This document shows positions 6,620 through 9,663 of a stretch of 9,663 bases of DNA, piece by piece (within the stretch, counting starts at the first letter, position 1; each line of letters starts with the position of its first letter). The stretch comes from an uncultured Bacilli bacterium (lineage in GTDB: Bacteria; Bacillota_I; Bacilli_A; RF39; UBA660). The stretch lies in contig CAJTKV010000057.1 of assembly GCA_910577075.1 (NCBI GenBank), positions 1-9,663 of the forward strand, given 5' to 3'. Position numbers and translations under genes: made by a program. The notes beneath the pieces are model-generated. The model saw nothing but the letters and a program-made list of their open reading frames with translations, did no database searches and was not told the DNA's origin.

Positions 6620-8477
6620 AAATTTTAAAGTCATCCTCTAAAGAGAAGTCGACATTTTCATTAATCCAATCCTTACGTGGTTCAACGACATCGCCCATAA
6701 GGACAGATACTCTTTTTTCAGCTAGAGCAGCATCAGTAATATTGACCTTAATTAAGTTGCGGGTTTCTGGAGCCATAGTCGTTACTCTTAGTGGCTCGGG
6801 ATTCATCTCTCCTAAACCTTTATATCTTTGAACGCGATATTTACTCGTATCTTTTCCAACCTCGACTTTAAATAGTGGTGGCATAGCGATATATAAATGC
6901 CCCTCTTCAATTAAAGGACGCATAAAGCGGTAAAAGAAAGTAAGTAAAAGACATTGAATATGTGCTCCATCATCATCGGCATCGGTCATAATAATGACTT
7001 TATCATAGTTGATATCCTTAACATCAAATTCATTGCCAACTCCAGCACCTATACAGTGAATCATCGTATTTATCTCTTCGTTTTTAAAAGCATCGGCAAT
7101 GCTCGCTTTTTCTGTATTGAGAATTTTTCCTCTTAAAGGTAAAACTCCTTGAAATTTGCGGTCACGGCTCTTTTTCGCCGTTCCTCCAGCGGAATTTCCC
7201 TCGACGATGAATAATTCATTAATTTTTGGATTACGAGCTTGAGGGGGCGTTAATTTATCGGATAAGCTTCTTGCCTCTTTTTTGCTCTTTCCCTTGCGTG
7301 CTTCTTCACGCGCTTTTCTGGCCGCTTCACGAGCAAATTTCGATTTTCCCATCTTCTCCACTATTGCAAGGGCATCTTTGCGGTTTTCTTCGAGATAAAA
7401 TTTTAAGGAATCATAGACAACCGCTTCAACTACTGGTCTTGCCTCTGGAGTTCCTAATTTTCCCTTAGTTTGTCCTTCGAATTGTAATAGTTTTTCGGGA
7501 ACTCGCAAATTGATGACAGCCGTTAAACCCTCGCGAACATCACTTCCATCAAAATTCGTATCTTTGGCCTTTAATATGCCATTGCTACGTGCATAGTCAT
7601 TAAATATCTTCGTAATACCCGTTTTAAATCCCACTTCATGTGATCCTCCATCACTTGTCTTAACATTATTGACGAATGAAAGAATAGACTCATTATAAGA
7701 ATCTGTATACTGTAGAGCAATATCTACTTCTATTTCATTTTTCACCCCATGAATTGGCACGATATTATTAATCGTATTTTTATCTTCATTCATATATTCA
7801 ACAAAGGATATCAGACCATTTTCATAATGATATGTAACCTTTTTATTTTCCGCTGCATTTTCAAGTTCCACTGTTAGTTGTTTTAAAAGAAAAGCACTTT
7901 CTTGCATTCTCTCGCTGATAGTTGAAAAGGAAAATTGACAATTTTTGAATATTTCATAATTAGGCATAAATGTAACACATGTACCCGTCTTTTTCGATTC
8001 CCCAATCTTTTTTAAAGGACTTGCTACTTCTCCGCCATTTTTAAATCGGATATTCGAAATCAATCCATCAGTATAGATTGTGACATCCATCCAATCTGAT
8101 AGGGCATTTACAACACTAGCACCTACTCCATGTAGACCACCAGAAACTTTATAATTACCCTCTTCAAATTTTCCACCAGCATGCAATACTGTATAAACTA
8201 CTTCAGGAGTCGATTTTCCCGATGAATGCCTTCCAATTGGTACACCACGTCCATTATCGGCAATAGTAATAGAGCCATCTCCATTAAGGCGTATCTTGAT
8301 AGTATCACCATGCCCGTTTATTATTTCATCAATACAGTTATCAATTATTTCCCATGCTAAATGATGAAGTCCCTTTTTATCTGTTGAACCGATATACATA
8401 CCCGGTCTCTTTCGAACAGCTTCTAGTCCTTCAAGTATTTTTATTGATTCTGCATCATATTTTTTTGTCGTTGCCAT
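6618..8477 (-). CDS. parE: DNA topoisomerase IV subunit B
   Basis: ParE is the ATPase subunit of topoisomerase IV, which with ParC unlinks replicated chromosomes. The GHKL ATPase shows E-I-I-D-N (43-47), D-N-G-R-G (74-78) and the G-G-L-H-G-V-G-A-S lid (113-121), with Q-T-K lysine 338. The Toprim domain shows E-G-N-S-A-G-G (426-432), P-L-R-G-K (447-451), T-D-A-D-D-D-G-A-H (498-506) and Q-R-Y-K-G-L-G-E-M-N (550-559). I chose ParE over GyrB because of G-K-S-T-P-E-V (87-93) and L-L-Q-F-E-G-Q-T-K-G-K-L-G-T (330-343), as in Bacillus ParE. Length is 619, slightly short: the segment between P-P-L-F-K and Q-R-Y-K-G is about 20 residues shorter than I recall for Bacillus ParE. The Toprim EGDSAGG motif reads EGNSAGG here. 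An AAGGTGAG site precedes the ATG. parC does not follow directly, unlike in many Firmicutes. Confidence 0.95.
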   Translation of the reverse strand: MATTKKYDAESIKILEGLEAVRKRPGMYIGSTDKKGLHHLAWEIIDNCIDEIINGHGDTIKIRLNGDGSITIADNGRGVPIGRHSSGKSTPEVVYTVLHAGGKFEEGNYKVSGGLHGVGASVVNALSDWMDVTIYTDGLISNIRFKNGGEVASPLKKIGESKKTGTCVTFMPNYEIFKNCQFSFSTISERMQESAFLLKQLTVELENAAENKKVTYHYENGLISFVEYMNEDKNTINNIVPIHGVKNEIEVDIALQYTDSYNESILSFVNNVKTSDGGSHEVGFKTGITKIFNDYARSNGILKAKDTNFDGSDVREGLTAVINLRVPEKLLQFEGQTKGKLGTPEARPVVEAVVYDSLKFYLEENRKDALAIVEKMGKSKFAREAARKAREEARKGKSKKEARSLSDKLTPPQARNPKINELFIVEGNSAGGTAKKSRDRKFQGVLPLRGKILNTEKASIADAFKNEEINTMIHCIGAGVGNEFDVKDINYDKVIIMTDADDDGAHIQCLLLTFFYRFMRPLIEEGHLYIAMPPLFKVEVGKDTSKYRVQRYKGLGEMNPEPLRVTTMAPETRNLIKVNITDAALAEKRVSVLMGDVVEPRKDWINENVDFSLEDDFKI

Positions 8478-8496
8478 AAAAGTCTCACCTTAGTAA

Positions 8497-8525
8497 AATT
8501 TATCACAAAAGTAAAAAAAAGACAA
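8497..8525 (-). promoter_or_regulatory. Probable parE promoter
   Basis: TTGTCT (8520-8525), 17 bases, then TAAATT (8497-8502) preceded by TGA make a weak promoter with an extended -10. It overlaps the terminator of the preceding unit: the -35 is the 3' arm of that hairpin. Each hexamer matches only three or four consensus bases, so parE might instead depend partly on read-through. Confidence 0.45.
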
Positions 8526-8538
8526 CTAAATGTGTCTT
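8513..8538 (-). terminator. Probable intrinsic terminator of the acidic-protein operon
   Basis: A 6-base stem, AAGACA (8538-8533 on the minus strand) with TGTCTT (8524-8519), an 8-base loop and a run of eight T residues form a modest terminator. The TAA stop of the small gene (8537-8539) overlaps the 5' arm. The stem is the weakest of the four in the window. Confidence 0.65.
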
Positions 8539-8695
8539 ATAAATGTAAAGATTGAGTTTCTTCTAAGCGTCTTTGAAGTTCTTCTGTACTTAAAGAGATA
8601 ATAGTTGGCTCTTTTTCTTCTTCCATTTCTGGATTTTCCCTCTTCAAAACATCGGGAATTTCAATATATACTTGTTCAAATTCAATTTTTTTCAT
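8537..8695 (-). CDS. Small acidic protein, 52 residues, unknown
   Basis: I do not recognise this small protein. It begins M-K-K-I-E-F-E-Q-V-Y-I-E-I-P-D-V, has a glutamate-rich middle with E-M-E-E-E-K-E-P (23-30), and ends in a likely amphipathic helix, S-L-S-T-E-E-L-Q-R-R-L-E-E (34-46). It has no membrane segment, signal peptide or cysteine. Support for it being real is good: a strong AAGGAG site lies 5 bases before the ATG and overlaps the stop of the upstream gene, the gap to that gene is only 9 bases, and a terminator begins at its stop codon. It is therefore the second gene of an operon with the acidic membrane protein. Its I-P-D-V and Glu-rich stretch resembles the P-D-x repeats in that protein's tail, which hints at a shared partner or a duplicated tail piece. 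A role as a small partner or regulator is inference. Confidence 0.75.
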   Translation of the reverse strand: MKKIEFEQVYIEIPDVLKRENPEMEEEKEPTIISLSTEELQRRLEETQSLHL

Positions 8696-8704
8696 TCTTA
8701 CTCC

Positions 8705-9529
8705 TTATGATTTCATAACTGAATCAATATATTTATTAGCTGCCTCCATGACAATCTTTTCGACATCGACAAGCATTTTTTCACTATCAATTTCTGTCTT
8801 TGAAAAATCGGGGAAATCAAATATCTCTGTCTTCTCGTAGTCATATTCATCAGCTGATTCAAATTTGATATTTTCATTAATAGTCTTATCCTCTGTTGGA
8901 AGCGATGCAAAAGCCAACTCAGGAGACTCCGTAATAGGTAGAGGCATTTCAATCTCCTCTGGTTCACTTGATTCCATAATAGGTTCAACTTCCACTTCTT
9001 CTTTTTCTGAAAAATCAGGAAAAATTGATTCGCCAATTTCTGAACTTTGAGTTATAGTTGGTTCTATAAAAGGAACAACTGGATCTTCTTTTGTCTCCAC
9101 ACTTGAAGACATATCTATTTCTTGCGCATCTGGCATTATCGGTTCACTAATAACATTATTTTCATAATTTACAATGGGAACATTTTCCTCAGTTTGATTA
9201 ACTACAACCTCTTCTTCATTCAAATCTGGTACATAATTAGTAAAAGCTGCTTGATATCCCGTTGCCTCACTATTGCTCCCCATCATTTGATTTTCTATTG
9301 TTGCACTGTAGTTAAAAGAAGAATCCATATCAGGTACCAAATTTTCCGATGTTGCCATTTCTTGTTGATTTACTAAATAATTATCTTCGGTTACATCTTC
9401 TATCGTCTTTTTATCCTCTTTTTTTCCTTTAATAAGCGTAACTATAAAGGCTAATACTAAGACAATTATAACGCCAGAAAAGATAGCAAAAAAAGTATTA
9501 TCACTGAGAAAGTTTAAAAAAGTATCCAC
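8705..9529 (-). CDS. Membrane-anchored acidic-tail protein, unknown
   Basis: This 274-residue protein has one membrane segment near its N terminus (about 14-33), followed by a basic K-G-K-K-x-x-K-K cluster (34-41). By the positive-inside rule the N terminus is outside and the rest is in the cytoplasm, the topology of ZipA or EzrA. Residues 42-245 are rich in Glu, Asp, Ser and Pro with no sign of a folded domain, and carry five P-D-x motifs: P-D-M-D (66), P-D-L-N (101), P-D-A-Q (133), P-D-F-S (171) and P-D-F-S (240). A short helix at the end (about 251-272) may be a binding element. The start is GTG, supported by GGTGG 6 bases before it and a promoter just upstream; an overlapping ATG at about 9543 is out of frame. 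The 52-residue gene follows 9 bases later. I know no named family for it. A scaffold role at the membrane is inference. Confidence 0.85.
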   Translation of the reverse strand: MDTFLNFLSDNTFFAIFSGVIIVLVLAFIVTLIKGKKEDKKTIEDVTEDNYLVNQQEMATSENLVPDMDSSFNYSATIENQMMGSNSEATGYQAAFTNYVPDLNEEEVVVNQTEENVPIVNYENNVISEPIMPDAQEIDMSSSVETKEDPVVPFIEPTITQSSEIGESIFPDFSEKEEVEVEPIMESSEPEEIEMPLPITESPELAFASLPTEDKTINENIKFESADEYDYEKTEIFDFPDFSKTEIDSEKMLVDVEKIVMEAANKYIDSVMKS

Positions 9530-9535
9530 TTAGCA

Positions 9536-9540
9536 CCACC
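9536..9540 (-). promoter_or_regulatory. Ribosome site supporting the GTG start
   Basis: GGTGG lies 6 bases before the GTG at 9529. It is one base from the GGAGG core, so it is imperfect. No in-frame ATG lies near the membrane segment, and the GTG places that segment at a normal distance from the N terminus. Confidence 0.6.
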
Positions 9541-9561
9541 ATTACCTCTATTCTATTACTT

Positions 9562-9590
9562 ATTCTACCATAAATAGAACAAATTCACAA
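9562..9590 (-). promoter_or_regulatory. Promoter of the acidic-protein operon
   Basis: TTGTGA (9585-9590), a 17-base spacer and TAGAAT (9562-9567), preceded by TGG as an extended -10, form a good sigma-A promoter. The -35 matches four of six positions and the -10 five of six. Transcription should start near 9555, about 26 bases before the GTG start. Confidence 0.75.
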
Positions 9591-9663
9591 TAAAAAAAGT
9601 AAGCACTTGGTGAAGTTGTCAACAAAAAGTGGACACTAAAAAAGTATTATTTAAAGCCTAGTT
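9591..9663. other. Upstream flank; possible IS terminus
   Basis: No gene is visible here. The segment 9615-9638, whose minus strand reads TAGTGTCCACTTTTT then GTTGACAACT, reminds me of the ends of IS3-family insertion sequences. A TTGACA at 9617-9622 has no -10 at normal spacing, so it is not a promoter. The resemblance is from memory, no transposase is included, and the call is weak. Confidence 0.3.

Noticed and set aside
6618..8477. Calling this gene gyrB
   Set aside because: The GKSTPEV and LLQFEGQTKGKLGT segments and overall length match ParE of Bacilli better than GyrB.
8713..9036. Minus-strand frame of 107 codons inside the acidic-tail gene
   Set aside because: It is an out-of-frame reading of the Glu-rich repeats, with improbable Gln/Arg/Leu/Trp composition. 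The main frame has the promoter, start and membrane segment.
9617..9622. TTGACA as a -35 for the acidic-protein operon
   Set aside because: No -10-like sequence follows at 15-19 bases, and a better promoter lies at 9562-9590.
1..9663. CRISPR arrays, tRNA, rRNA or riboswitches
   Set aside because: No spaced direct repeats, cloverleaf or conserved RNA core was seen, and the intergenic gaps are mostly under 90 bases.

Overview
The window is a compact, visibly A+T-rich stretch in which every gene I can support reads on the minus strand. The proteins look like those of a Gram-positive, low-G+C bacterium in the broad Bacilli/Mollicutes-related group. ParE is closest in feel to Bacillus/Staphylococcus ParE, Shine-Dalgarno sites are strong, and xseA is followed by xseB. 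TGA is an ordinary stop (it ends the AAA+ ATPase gene) and visible tryptophans use TGG, so this is not a Mycoplasma-type code. I infer an uncultured gut-type lineage, but the sequence does not prove the genus.

Reading in the direction of transcription (high to low coordinates) there are five transcription units. (1) 9529-8537: a membrane-anchored protein with a long acidic tail, then a 52-residue acidic small protein. (2) 8477-6618: topoisomerase IV subunit B (parE), without parC beside it. (3) 6534-3513: a MoxR-like AAA+ ATPase with an unusual N-terminal domain, overlapping by 11 bases a gene for an HExxH metallopeptidase fused to a von Willebrand A-like domain. (4) 3437-1626: a coiled-coil protein with a possible winged helix and a C-terminal metallophosphoesterase. 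(5) 1536-39: xseA and xseB, the two subunits of exodeoxyribonuclease VII.

Each unit has a recognisable sigma-A-type promoter, always with a TGn extended -10. The first four units end in an intrinsic terminator whose hairpin touches or contains the stop codon. No terminator is visible after xseB.

The housekeeping parts are DNA topology (parE) and DNA repair (xseAB). The accessory or poorly described parts are the ATPase/VWA-peptidase pair, which probably acts as one machine; the coiled-coil phosphoesterase, which may act on nucleic acid; and the acidic membrane-anchored protein with its small partner. Both extreme edges carry short sequences that remind me of insertion-sequence ends, so the window may be bounded by mobile elements. 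No rRNA, tRNA, CRISPR array or riboswitch was seen, and no gene-free stretch exceeds 300 bases.
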